From Anaerolineae bacterium (GTDB lineage: Bacteria; Chloroflexota; Anaerolineae; Aggregatilineales; Phototrophicaceae): a stretch of 64,000 bases of DNA. The stretch's first letter is position 1, and each line of letters begins with the position of its first letter. The notes beneath the pieces were generated by a model. The model saw only the letters and a program-made list of their open reading frames with translations. It was not told where the DNA came from and searched no databases. Below, piece by piece: positions 51,840-59,196 of this stretch. Made by a program: the position numbers and the translations under genes. The DNA lies in assembly GCA_022820665.1 (NCBI GenBank), contig JAJEFB010000045.1, positions 62,001-126,000 on the forward strand. Direction: 5' to 3'.

Positions 51840-52465
51840 CAGGTGCCAAACATGCGATCGCCGGCATCACCCAAGCCCGGCACGATGAATCCGATATCGT
51901 TCAGCCGTTCGTCAAGCTCGGCAACATGAATCGGTACGTCGGGATGGGCAGCCGACAAGGCGGCGACGCCTTCCGGCGCTGCCAGTATGCCAACATATTT
52001 GACGCGCTTCGCCCCCCAGCGTTTGAGAATATCGATCGTAGCGACCGAGGAGCCGCCAGTCGCCAACATGGGATCGAGCACCAGGCAAAGTTGCACTGTA
52101 GGCGCATCCGGCAGCTTGTTGTAATACTGCACCGGACGCAGCGTCTCTTCGTCGCGGTAGAGGCCGATGTGCCAAACCTGGACTGAAGGCAAGAGTTCCT
52201 GAATGCCGTCGACCAGTCCCAGCCCCGCGCGCAAGATCGGTACCAAGCCGATGATTTCGTCAGCCTCCGAACCGGTCGCTTCACCCATCGGCGTGTTCAC
52301 GACTTTGGGTCGCAGATGCAAGTCCTGCGTCGCTTCGTAGCACATGAGTAGCGCCAGCTCCCGCACCAATTCGCGGAATCGACGGTGGTCGGTATCGATA
52401 TCGCGCAGCCGGGTCAGTTTGTGCTTGACCAAAGGATGGGACGAAACCTGCAACTGATCTGACAT
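51839..52465 (-). CDS. upp: Uracil phosphoribosyltransferase
   Basis: 208 residues. The PRPP-binding loop reads LVLDPMLATGGSSVATIDIL, and VPILRAGLGLVDGIQELLP and the C-terminal ERLNDIGFIVPGLGDAGDR are diagnostic of Upp. It salvages uracil to UMP. Start 52465 (MSDQLQV) follows a GGGGAGAG. First gene of a two-gene unit with the wecA-like gene. Confidence 0.95.
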   Translation of the reverse strand: MSDQLQVSSHPLVKHKLTRLRDIDTDHRRFRELVRELALLMCYEATQDLHLRPKVVNTPMGEATGSEADEIIGLVPILRAGLGLVDGIQELLPSVQVWHIGLYRDEETLRPVQYYNKLPDAPTVQLCLVLDPMLATGGSSVATIDILKRWGAKRVKYVGILAAPEGVAALSAAHPDVPIHVAELDERLNDIGFIVPGLGDAGDRMFGT

Positions 52466-52576
52466 GAGAGCCCGCTCTCCCCGAAGGAATGAAATCAACT
52501 ATAGTGTACGGGGGCAGCCGCACATTGTAAAGCAAGCATTGCAAGCCCCACCCCCTCGGTTATACTCTCCTGTTTA

Positions 52577-52649
52577 TGTAAACCGCGTCGCTCATGCGAC
52601 AAGCAGACTCACACAGCGTATCATGCCCTCTCCTTGCATGAGGAAGGGC
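52577..52649. repeat. Divergent GCCG-hairpin element, copy F
   Basis: GTCGC/GCGAC hairpin near 52587-52600, then AGACTCACACAG and a GCCCT (52625-52629)/AGGGC (52645-52649) stem around CTCCTTGCATGAGG. It matches the 3' half of copy C around TCTCCTTGCATGAG only. It lies 37 nt before the ruvB start. Confidence 0.45.
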
Positions 52650-52685
52650 TTTGAACAATAAAGAGAATTGAGGATAAGCAAAGCG

Positions 52686-53717
52686 ATGCCAGGCGACGAG
52701 CGCTTCGTGAGCGGCAGCAAGGGCAAATCCGACCGCGAAAATGTCGCGCTGCGGCCCAAGCGGCTGGCGGATGTGATGGGTCAAGACCGCGTCCGAGAGA
52801 ATCTCAGCATCATTATCGACGCCGCGGCGGGTCGCGGCGAGCCGATAGACCACTTGCTGTTTTACGGGCCGCCCGGCTTAGGCAAGACCTCGCTGGCCTA
52901 CGTAGTCTCAAACGAAGTCGGCGCCAATATTCGGGTTACGGCGGGTCCCGCGATAGAAAGAGCCGGTGACTTGGCTGCTATCCTGACGCACCTGAAAAAG
53001 GGCGATATCCTTTTCATAGACGAAGTGCATCGTCTGGGCAAAGCGGTCGAAGAGATCCTCTATCCGGCCATGGAAGACTTCGTACTCGACATCGTCATAG
53101 GCAAAGGACCTGCCGCCAAGACTTTGCGTCTCAATCTGCCGCGGTTCACAGTGATCGGCGCCACCACGCGCCTGGCGCTCTTGGCCGCGCCCCTCCGCGA
53201 CCGCTTCGGCGCGAGCTTTCGTCTCGACTTTTATGATCTGCCAGCCATGGAACAGATCGTAGAACGAGCCGCCGGGCTGCTTGAGGTTGATATCAATCGC
53301 GAAGGCACGGTCGAGATCGCCAAACGCGCCCGAGGAACGCCGCGCGTCGGGCTGCGTCTATTGCGGCGCGTGCGCGACTTCGCCGAGGCGCGTGCCGACG
53401 GCAGAATAGACGAAGATGTCACCAAGCGGGCTTTGGAGTTGATGGAAATCGACCACCTGGGTTTGGATGACATTGATCGGCGTATCTTGTATACGATCAT
53501 TGAGAAGTTCAGCGGCGGACCGGTGGGTCTGGAAACGATTGCCGCCGCCATTAGCGAAGACAGCGCGACCATCATGGATGTCTATGAGCCCTATTTGATA
53601 CAGCTGGGATTTATTGACCGTACGCCCCGCGGTCGCGCTTGTACGCCGCGCGCCTACAAGCACTTAAATATCGAATTATCCGACGAAGATGCGCCCGATC
53701 AGCAACGCCTTTTATGA
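52686..53717 (+). CDS. ruvB: Holliday junction branch migration helicase RuvB
   Basis: 343 residues. Walker A FYGPPGLGKTSLAYV, Walker B ILFIDEVHRLGK, sensor 1 TVIGATTRLALL, and arginine finger region PLRDRFGASFRLDFY. The C-terminal winged helix has PRGRACTPRAYKHL. With RuvA it drives branch migration. ruvA and ruvC are not here. ATG 52686 has GAGGAT upstream; an in-frame TTG at 52668 is less likely. Its stop overlaps queA by ATGA. Confidence 0.96.
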   Translation: MPGDERFVSGSKGKSDRENVALRPKRLADVMGQDRVRENLSIIIDAAAGRGEPIDHLLFYGPPGLGKTSLAYVVSNEVGANIRVTAGPAIERAGDLAAILTHLKKGDILFIDEVHRLGKAVEEILYPAMEDFVLDIVIGKGPAAKTLRLNLPRFTVIGATTRLALLAAPLRDRFGASFRLDFYDLPAMEQIVERAAGLLEVDINREGTVEIAKRARGTPRVGLRLLRRVRDFAEARADGRIDEDVTKRALELMEIDHLGLDDIDRRILYTIIEKFSGGPVGLETIAAAISEDSATIMDVYEPYLIQLGFIDRTPRGRACTPRAYKHLNIELSDEDAPDQQRLL

Positions 53718-54781
53718 AAGTCAGCCAATTCGACTACGATCTACCTCCGGAATTTATCGCGCAGGCGCCTGCAAGCCCTCGCGATTCGTCAAGACTGCTC
53801 CACCTCGATCGAGCTACGGGCAACATCGCTCACTTCCGTTTCAATGATATTGTCCGTCTCTTGAACCCGGAAGATGTGCTGGTGATGAACAATACGCGCG
53901 TAATACCGGCTCGTCTTGCGGCGCGCAAAGCCGCCACAGGCGGCAAGGTCGAGATCCTTCTGCTCCGCCGCTTGACCGCAACCCGCTGGAAAGCCCTGAT
54001 CCGCGGCCGCAACATTCGTGAAAGCCAGCGCTTCGAGTTGGACAAAGGATCCATATCCTGCAAAACTATACGAGGGTTGCAACGGGGCCAGCATGTCATA
54101 GAGTTCGATCGCGCAATCGACGATCGCTTGCATGGCTTGGGCGATATCCCTTTGCCCCCCTACATCCAAAGAACGCTTGACGAATCCGAAAGATACCAGA
54201 CAGTTTACAGCGCCGTCGATGGCTCTGCCGCCGCGCCCACAGCTGGCTTGCATTTTACGCCCGAGCTGATGGCGAATCTGCGGAATTTCGGGGTCAAGTT
54301 AGCCTATTGCACCTTGCACATCGGTCTTGATACTTTTCAGCCAGTTGCTGTCGACGAGGTCTCGGATCATGTCATCCACAGTGAATTTGCCAGCTTGGAC
54401 GCCGAAGCCGCCGGAATAATCAACGGCGCCATCGAGTCCGGGCGCCGCGTCATCGCGGTCGGAACAACCTCCGCACGAACGCTGGAGAGCGCGGCGCAAT
54501 CGCGCAATCAAGACGACAGCATCGGTCAAGACCATCATTCATGCGATTCCGGCAAAAGCCTGGTCGCTCCCATCAGCGGTGATACCGATCTGTTCATAGT
54601 GCCGGGTTTCAACTGGCGCGTCGTTGACGCCATGATCACAAATTTCCATTTGCCGCGTTCTACTTTGCTGATGATGCTCAGCGCTTTTGCGGGCCGCGAG
54701 GTCATTTTGAAGGCCTATGAGATCGCAAAAGAAGAAGCTTACCGCTTCTATTCCTTCGGCGACGCCATGTTCGTCACCTGA
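53714..54781 (+). CDS. queA: S-adenosylmethionine:tRNA ribosyltransferase-isomerase
   Basis: 355 residues. FDYDLPPEFIAQAPASPRDSSRLL begins the family; NNTRVIPARL, PPYIQRTLDESERYQTVY, and the active-site AAPTAGLHFTPEL with VSDHVIHSEFAS are conserved. It makes epoxyqueuosine in tRNA. The 30-residue hydrophilic stretch near residue 270 (SQDDSIGQDHHS) is longer than usual. Translation overlaps ruvB by 4 nt. The frame upstream to 53639 is inside ruvB. Confidence 0.95.
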   Translation: MKVSQFDYDLPPEFIAQAPASPRDSSRLLHLDRATGNIAHFRFNDIVRLLNPEDVLVMNNTRVIPARLAARKAATGGKVEILLLRRLTATRWKALIRGRNIRESQRFELDKGSISCKTIRGLQRGQHVIEFDRAIDDRLHGLGDIPLPPYIQRTLDESERYQTVYSAVDGSAAAPTAGLHFTPELMANLRNFGVKLAYCTLHIGLDTFQPVAVDEVSDHVIHSEFASLDAEAAGIINGAIESGRRVIAVGTTSARTLESAAQSRNQDDSIGQDHHSCDSGKSLVAPISGDTDLFIVPGFNWRVVDAMITNFHLPRSTLLMMLSAFAGREVILKAYEIAKEEAYRFYSFGDAMFVT

Positions 54782-54834
54782 CTCCAGCTTCGCCAGCCCT
54801 ACAGCGCCTGCGGCATTTCCCGCAAAAATGCGCC

Positions 54835-54862
54835 TTGACCGACCAGGCTGCCAAGGTATATA
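54835..54862 (+). promoter_or_regulatory. Putative promoter of the rplU operon
   Basis: TTGACC (54835-54840) and TATATA (54857-54862) are 16 nt apart, 120 nt before rplU, leaving a leader of about 110 nt. Confidence 0.5.
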
Positions 54863-54923
54863 CTTCCCTTCGCCCTGCAACCCGGTGTAGGGCATTTTAC
54901 TGTTAGCCCAATTTTCCCCGTTT

Positions 54924-54953
54924 GCGGAGCCGCACAGAGCCTCCGCCGCGGAG
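54924..54953 (+). promoter_or_regulatory. Possible L21 leader with alternative hairpins
   Basis: GCGGAG (54924-54929) can pair with CTCCGC (54941-54946). The same CTCC could instead pair with GGAG at 54950-54953. Exclusive folds 30 nt before the rplU ATG would suit autoregulation, as known for r-protein leaders. Structure is inferred from sequence only. Confidence 0.3.
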
Positions 54954-54982
54954 AACAGAAGCGAAGGTTGGAGAATCCCATC

Positions 54983-55294
54983 ATGTACGCAATTATCCGC
55001 AGTGGTGGCAAGCAATATCGCGCGGAAGTCGGCGCGACGATAGACGTAGACCGCCTGCCGAACGACGTTGGCGACTCGATAGAGATCGGCGATGTCTTGC
55101 TGGTCGCCAATGGCGACGACACAGTTATTGGTCAACCACGGGTCGCGGGCGCTTCGGTATCGGCAACTGTTGTGGACCAGTTCCGCGGCAAAAAGATCAT
55201 CGTATACAAATATCGCCAGCGCACAAATTACCGGCGCAAGCAAGGACATCGTCAATACTACACGCGTCTGCGCATTGACGACATTTCGATTTGA
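54983..55294 (+). CDS. rplU: Ribosomal protein bL21
   Basis: 103 residues. MYAIIRSGGKQYRAEVGATI and GKKIIVYKYRQRTNYRRKQGHRQYYTRLRI are signature L21 segments. GGAGAA sits 8 nt before the ATG 54983. rpmA follows 25 nt later in the standard order. Confidence 0.97.
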   Translation: MYAIIRSGGKQYRAEVGATIDVDRLPNDVGDSIEIGDVLLVANGDDTVIGQPRVAGASVSATVVDQFRGKKIIVYKYRQRTNYRRKQGHRQYYTRLRIDDISI

Positions 55295-55319
55295 CCGGTC
55301 GATCAGGAGAACTTTCACA

Positions 55320-55607
55320 ATGGCACATAAAAAAGGCGGCGGCTCGTCCAGCAACGGCCGCGACAGCAACTCAAAAAGGCTTGGCGTAAAGAATTACGGG
55401 GGACAATTTGTTATACCCGGGAACATCATCGTGCGTCAGCGCGGCACCAAATTCCATCCAGGCGAAGGCGTCGACATTGGCAAAGACCACACCATATTCG
55501 CTACCCGCGCGGGTTTTGTGACATTCGAAAAAATGCGCGGACGCAAAGGGCAAAAGCGCATCAGCGTTTACGAAACGCACGAGAAGACGGGCCAGACCCT
55601 AAACTAA
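55320..55607 (+). CDS. rpmA: Ribosomal protein bL27
   Basis: 95 residues. MAHKKGGGSSSNGRDSNSKR is the L27 N-terminus, with the mature AHKKGGGS end and no Firmicutes-type cleaved extension. GGQFVIPGNIIVRQRGTKFHPGEGV is conserved. AGGAG lies 10 nt upstream. It lies between rplU and the L31-fusion gene. Confidence 0.97.
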   Translation: MAHKKGGGSSSNGRDSNSKRLGVKNYGGQFVIPGNIIVRQRGTKFHPGEGVDIGKDHTIFATRAGFVTFEKMRGRKGQKRISVYETHEKTGQTLN

Positions 55608-55668
55608 CCAATTCGCTCAATAAGTCATTCACGCCACTCTGCCGAGCCGTGAATGCGTGGAGGAAGTC

Positions 55669-56127
55669 ATGAAGGAAGCGATTCACCCCGCCTGGCACGA
55701 GGCGCAAGTTCGCTGCATCACCTGTGGTACAACTTGGACGACCGGCGCCACGGTCGAATCCCTGACAGTAGAAATCTGTTCCAATTGTCACCCCTTTTAC
55801 ACGGGCGAGCAGCGCATTGTCGATACCGAAGGACGCGTCGACAAGTTCATGAAGCGGCTGAAGCAGCGTGACGAGATCCGTAGCGAGCAAGAACAGCGGG
55901 AGGCGGAACGGGCGCCGCTGGAGTTGCCTGTTCGCGAGCTGGACCTGGGTACGCGCTACACCAACATTCTGGAAGACAATGGCATCACCGTGGTGGCCGA
56001 CGTCTTGACTCGCCTGGGTGACGAAGACGATGAGGAAAGCATTCTGGCGATCCAGGGCATCGGGCGCAAGGTATTGAGCGATCTCAAGAAAACGCTGCGC
56101 GCCAAGGGCTACGAAATCGCCAATTGA
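55669..56127 (+). CDS. rpmE: Ribosomal protein bL31 fused to an RNA polymerase alpha-CTD-like domain
   Basis: 152 residues in one unbroken frame. Residues 1-65 are zinc-type L31: MKEAIHPAWH, Cys16/Cys19/Cys37/Cys40 and CHPFYTGEQRIVDTEGRVDKF. A charged helix (66-85) leads to residues 86-152, which align with alphaCTD of RpoA: LPVRELDLGTRYTNILEDNG and AIQGIGRKVLSDLKKTL. Taking E. coli alpha numbering, Arg96 matches R265, Asn99 N268, Gly132 G296, Lys134 K298 and Asp138 E302; C269 and S299 are replaced by Ile and Val. Thus several DNA-contacting positions are kept. GGAGG fixes ATG 55669. It may link the ribosome or free L31 with promoter DNA or helix-hairpin-helix partners; no known function. Confidence 0.85.
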   Translation: MKEAIHPAWHEAQVRCITCGTTWTTGATVESLTVEICSNCHPFYTGEQRIVDTEGRVDKFMKRLKQRDEIRSEQEQREAERAPLELPVRELDLGTRYTNILEDNGITVVADVLTRLGDEDDEESILAIQGIGRKVLSDLKKTLRAKGYEIAN

Positions 56128-56140
56128 CGGCTCACTTGAT

Positions 56141-56165
56141 GTGAAAAGCGAGGCCCCGCTTTCAC
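56141..56165 (+). terminator. Hairpin after the L31-fusion gene
   Basis: GTGAAAAGCG (56141-56150) pairs with CGCTTTCAC (56157-56165) with one bulged A. No strong T-tract follows, so termination is uncertain. Confidence 0.35.
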
Positions 56166-56254
56166 TTGATTGCCCCGCTCCACAACTTATGCCACATGCC
56201 GGCTCTCGGGCGCGCGGTTTATCCATCTGTCAATAACTGAGGGACGCTTGCTAA

Positions 56255-56848
56255 ATGCAGACGCATTCGGGTCGTATTGAAGTCATTTGCGGAAGCATGT
56301 TCTGTGGCAAGACCGAGGAACTGATAAGGCGCGTCCGGCGCGCCATTATCGCCAAGCAGAAGATCAAAGTATTCAAGCCCAGTCTCGACGACCGCTACGG
56401 GATTCAAAATATTACCAGTCATACGGGACAGACGGTTGCTGCGGTCCCGGTACTGGATTCCAGCGAGATCCTGCAATTCGCAAACGGGGGTACGACTGTC
56501 GTCGCGATTGACGAAGCTCAATTCTTTGACGGAGGCATCGTCGGCGTGGTGCAGGAACTCGTCGACAAGTTCAACATCCGCGTGATCATCGCCGGGCTTG
56601 ACCTCGACTTCCGAGGCCAGCCCTTCGGCGCGATGCCGCAATTGCTGAGCATCGCCGAAGAAGTTGTCAAGCTACATGCAATCTGTGTTGTCTGTGGAGA
56701 AAACGCCAGCCGAACGCAACGTCTGGTGAACGGCGCGCCCGCCTCGTACCACGATCCCATCATACTGGTAGGCGCCCAAGAATCCTACGAAGCGCGCTGC
56801 CGACTGCATCACGAGGTGCCCGGCAGCCCCGATACACAAGCCCCTTGA
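56255..56848 (+). CDS. tdk: Thymidine kinase (TK1 type)
   Basis: 197 residues. P-loop VICGSMFCGKTEELIRRVRR, Walker B-like VVAIDEAQFFDG, and zinc ligands in ICVVCGENASRTQR and ARCRLHHEV. ILVGAQESYEARCR is the lasso region. It salvages thymidine. Converges on sucD 10 nt away. Confidence 0.96.
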   Translation: MQTHSGRIEVICGSMFCGKTEELIRRVRRAIIAKQKIKVFKPSLDDRYGIQNITSHTGQTVAAVPVLDSSEILQFANGGTTVVAIDEAQFFDGGIVGVVQELVDKFNIRVIIAGLDLDFRGQPFGAMPQLLSIAEEVVKLHAICVVCGENASRTQRLVNGAPASYHDPIILVGAQESYEARCRLHHEVPGSPDTQAP

Positions 56849-56858
56849 CTGAAGCGCG

Positions 56859-57716
56859 CTAGCTTAGCAATCCAGGAATCTCTTCAGGATTCGCCGCGAC
56901 GCGCGCGCCGGCCGCTTCCAGCGCCTGGATCTTTTCCTCGGCAGATCCTTCGCCGCCATCGACGATCGCGCCGGCATGCCCCATGCGCTTGCCCGGGGGC
57001 GCGCTGCGCCCGGCGATGAAGGCGGCAACGGGCTTTGTCATCGCATTCTTGATATATTCGGCCGCGACGATCTCCGCGCTGCCGCCGATCTCGCCCAGCA
57101 AAGCTACTTTTTCCGTTTCCGGATCGTTCTCAAACATTTCGAGAACTTCGACAAAGGTCGTGCCAATGACCGGGTCGCCGCCAATCCCCACAATAGTTGA
57201 GTTGCCGATGCCGGCGTTTTTCATGGCAAAACCGACTTCGTAGGTCAAGGTCCCGCTCTTGGACACCACCCCTACGTTTCCAGGCACTGCTACCATAGCA
57301 GGAATGATGCCGACTTTCGCTTGCCCGGGCGTCATCACGCCGGGGCAATTAGGACCGATCAATCGTGTCCCCTTTTGCGCGCAATAGCTGACTACCCTCA
57401 TCATGTCCGAGACCGGGATATGCTCGGTCAGACAAATAACAAGCCGGAGGCCAGCGTCTGCGGCTTCCATCATGGCGTCCGCGGCAAAACGCGCCGGCAC
57501 TGTCACCAGGCTGACATCGGCATTGGTTGTTTCGACGGCTTTGCGCATAGTGTCGAAGACCGGCTTGCCCTCAAACCACTCGCCGCCTTTCCCGGGCGTG
57601 ACGCCGCCAACAACATCTGTTCCGTACTCCATCATGAGCTTGGCGTGGAAGCCGCCCTGTCGCCCGGTTATGCCCTGTACCAGCACCTTGGAACTTCGAT
57701 CAATGAGAATCGACAT
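56859..57716 (-). CDS. sucD: Succinyl-CoA ligase alpha subunit
   Basis: 285 residues. CoA-binding ITGRQGGFHAKLMMEYGT, LIGPNCPGVMTPGQAKVGI, and phospho-His in GKRMGHAGAIVDGG. With SucC it makes ATP or GTP from succinyl-CoA in the TCA cycle. It starts one base after the sucC stop. Confidence 0.96.
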   Translation of the reverse strand: MSILIDRSSKVLVQGITGRQGGFHAKLMMEYGTDVVGGVTPGKGGEWFEGKPVFDTMRKAVETTNADVSLVTVPARFAADAMMEAADAGLRLVICLTEHIPVSDMMRVVSYCAQKGTRLIGPNCPGVMTPGQAKVGIIPAMVAVPGNVGVVSKSGTLTYEVGFAMKNAGIGNSTIVGIGGDPVIGTTFVEVLEMFENDPETEKVALLGEIGGSAEIVAAEYIKNAMTKPVAAFIAGRSAPPGKRMGHAGAIVDGGEGSAEEKIQALEAAGARVAANPEEIPGLLS

Positions 57717-57717
57717 G

Positions 57718-58878
57718 CTAAGCCCCTTCCTTCACAGCGGCGACCGCCATCTTGGCGGCGTCGGTCAAGGTCTGCGCGCTCATGATGTTGGGGATCTGCG
57801 CCTCGCTGATGATGCGGTTTCCAGCGGGGGCGTTGGTGCCTTGCAACCGAATAACCATGGGGACGTCCGGTTTCACCTCGTTGTAAGCCGTCAAGATGCC
57901 GTTGGCTACTTCGTCGCAACGGGTGATTCCGCCAAAAATATTAAAGAGAACGCACTTCACGTTTGAGTCGGAGAGGATGATGCGCAAAGCCGTGGCAACT
58001 TGCTCCGGCGTCGCTCCGCCGCCGATATCCAGGAAGTTCGCCGGACCGATCCCGTTCGCGTCTCCATAGAGCTTGGTCATGTCCATTGTCGTCATTGCCA
58101 AACCAGCGCCGTTGACCATACAGCCGATTTGGCCATCCAGCTTTATATAGGTGATTCCCGCTTCGCGGGCTTGACGCTCCGATTCAAGTTCGTCGCTGGC
58201 GTCGCGTTCGGCTGTTAGCGCCGGCTGGCGGAAGAGCGCATTTTCATCGATGATAACTTTCCCGTCGACCGCCAATAGATCGCCCCCGCCAGTGATAACC
58301 AAGGGGTTGATTTCCGCGAGTTCCGCATCGCTTTCCACATAGCAGCGGTAAAGACCGCGCAAGATTGATCCGAATTGACGCCACAGCGCCCGAGGCATGC
58401 CCATCGCGCTGGCAATGTAAGTCACTTGGAATCCCTGCAATCCCAGGATGGGATCAATGTGCTCACGCGTGATCGCGTCGGGCCGCTCGCGATTGAGCTC
58501 TTCAATATCCATGCCGCCGTCCATCGACGTCATGATCAATGGACGACCCGCCCCTCTGTCATTGGTGATCGCCAGATAGATCTCGCGCTCAATATCGGCG
58601 CCGGGATCGACCAGTACTTTATCGACGCGCAGTCCCTTAATGTCCATTCCAAGGATCTGTTCGGCATAAGCTCGGGCTTCTTCGACATTCTTCGCTACTT
58701 TGACGCCGCCGGCTTTCCCGCGACCGCCGACATGCGCCTGCGCCTTTATGACAACAACGCCGCCCAACTCGGCAGCGATTTGCTGGACCTCGTCGGCTGT
58801 CGTCGCAACCTGGCCTTCAGGAATCGGTATCCCGAAATCGCGAAACAAGAACTTGGATTGATATTCATGCAACTTCAA
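57718..58878 (-). CDS. sucC: Succinyl-CoA ligase beta subunit
   Basis: 386 residues. MKLHEYQSKFLFRDFGIPIP opens the ATP-grasp domain; IKAQAHVGGRGKAGGV binds nucleotide, AEINPLVIT metal, and the C-terminal NFLDIGGGATPEQV and NIFGGITRCDEVA contact SucD. It is transcribed before sucD. The A/G specificity is not judged. Confidence 0.96.
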   Translation of the reverse strand: MKLHEYQSKFLFRDFGIPIPEGQVATTADEVQQIAAELGGVVVIKAQAHVGGRGKAGGVKVAKNVEEARAYAEQILGMDIKGLRVDKVLVDPGADIEREIYLAITNDRGAGRPLIMTSMDGGMDIEELNRERPDAITREHIDPILGLQGFQVTYIASAMGMPRALWRQFGSILRGLYRCYVESDAELAEINPLVITGGGDLLAVDGKVIIDENALFRQPALTAERDASDELESERQAREAGITYIKLDGQIGCMVNGAGLAMTTMDMTKLYGDANGIGPANFLDIGGGATPEQVATALRIILSDSNVKCVLFNIFGGITRCDEVANGILTAYNEVKPDVPMVIRLQGTNAPAGNRIISEAQIPNIMSAQTLTDAAKMAVAAVKEGA

Positions 58879-59196
58879 TGCTTGCTTCCTCCATTAAGTC
58901 GCCATGCGCCTGGCAATGCGAAACGCTGTCGGAGTCTTTGCAAGACGCGGTTTCTTTACCTAAGCTTGGCTAATTGTGTCGTAAGTAGGAAATCGCTTCG
59001 GGCGCTTCCCGTCGACGCAGAATAGGCAGCGTGCCGTTTGGCGGACCTCGCAAGGTTACGCTATACTGGAATTAATCTCAAGTCACAATCGCGCTTGTTT
59101 GACGGCAGATTATCGGTCCGTTCGAGTTGTCCGATAGAGCGGTTTTTTATACGGGAAGTGTGGCGCGGAACGCAGTTCATACGCGGGGGGTAACCG
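58879..59196. other. Divergent intergenic region sucC / LysM gene
   Basis: No gene is supported. It holds a promoter-like TTGGCG-N18-TATACT at 59038-59067 for the LysM gene, and a TATCGG/CCGATA short inverted repeat near 59111-59136 followed by GGTTTTTTAT. Confidence 0.5.
59038..59067 (+). promoter_or_regulatory. Putative promoter of the LysM gene
   Basis: TTGGCG (59038-59043) and TATACT (59062-59067) with an 18-nt spacer, about 130 nt before the ATG. Confidence 0.45.

Noticed and set aside
54539..55369. Minus-strand 276-residue frame over queA-rplU
   Set aside because: It spans two real plus-strand genes, including rplU, and has no family character.
55669..56127. Possibility that the L31/alphaCTD gene is two genes joined by a frameshift
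   Set aside because: The frame is continuous, the linker is a plausible helix, and there is no separate start with a ribosome-binding site before residue 86.
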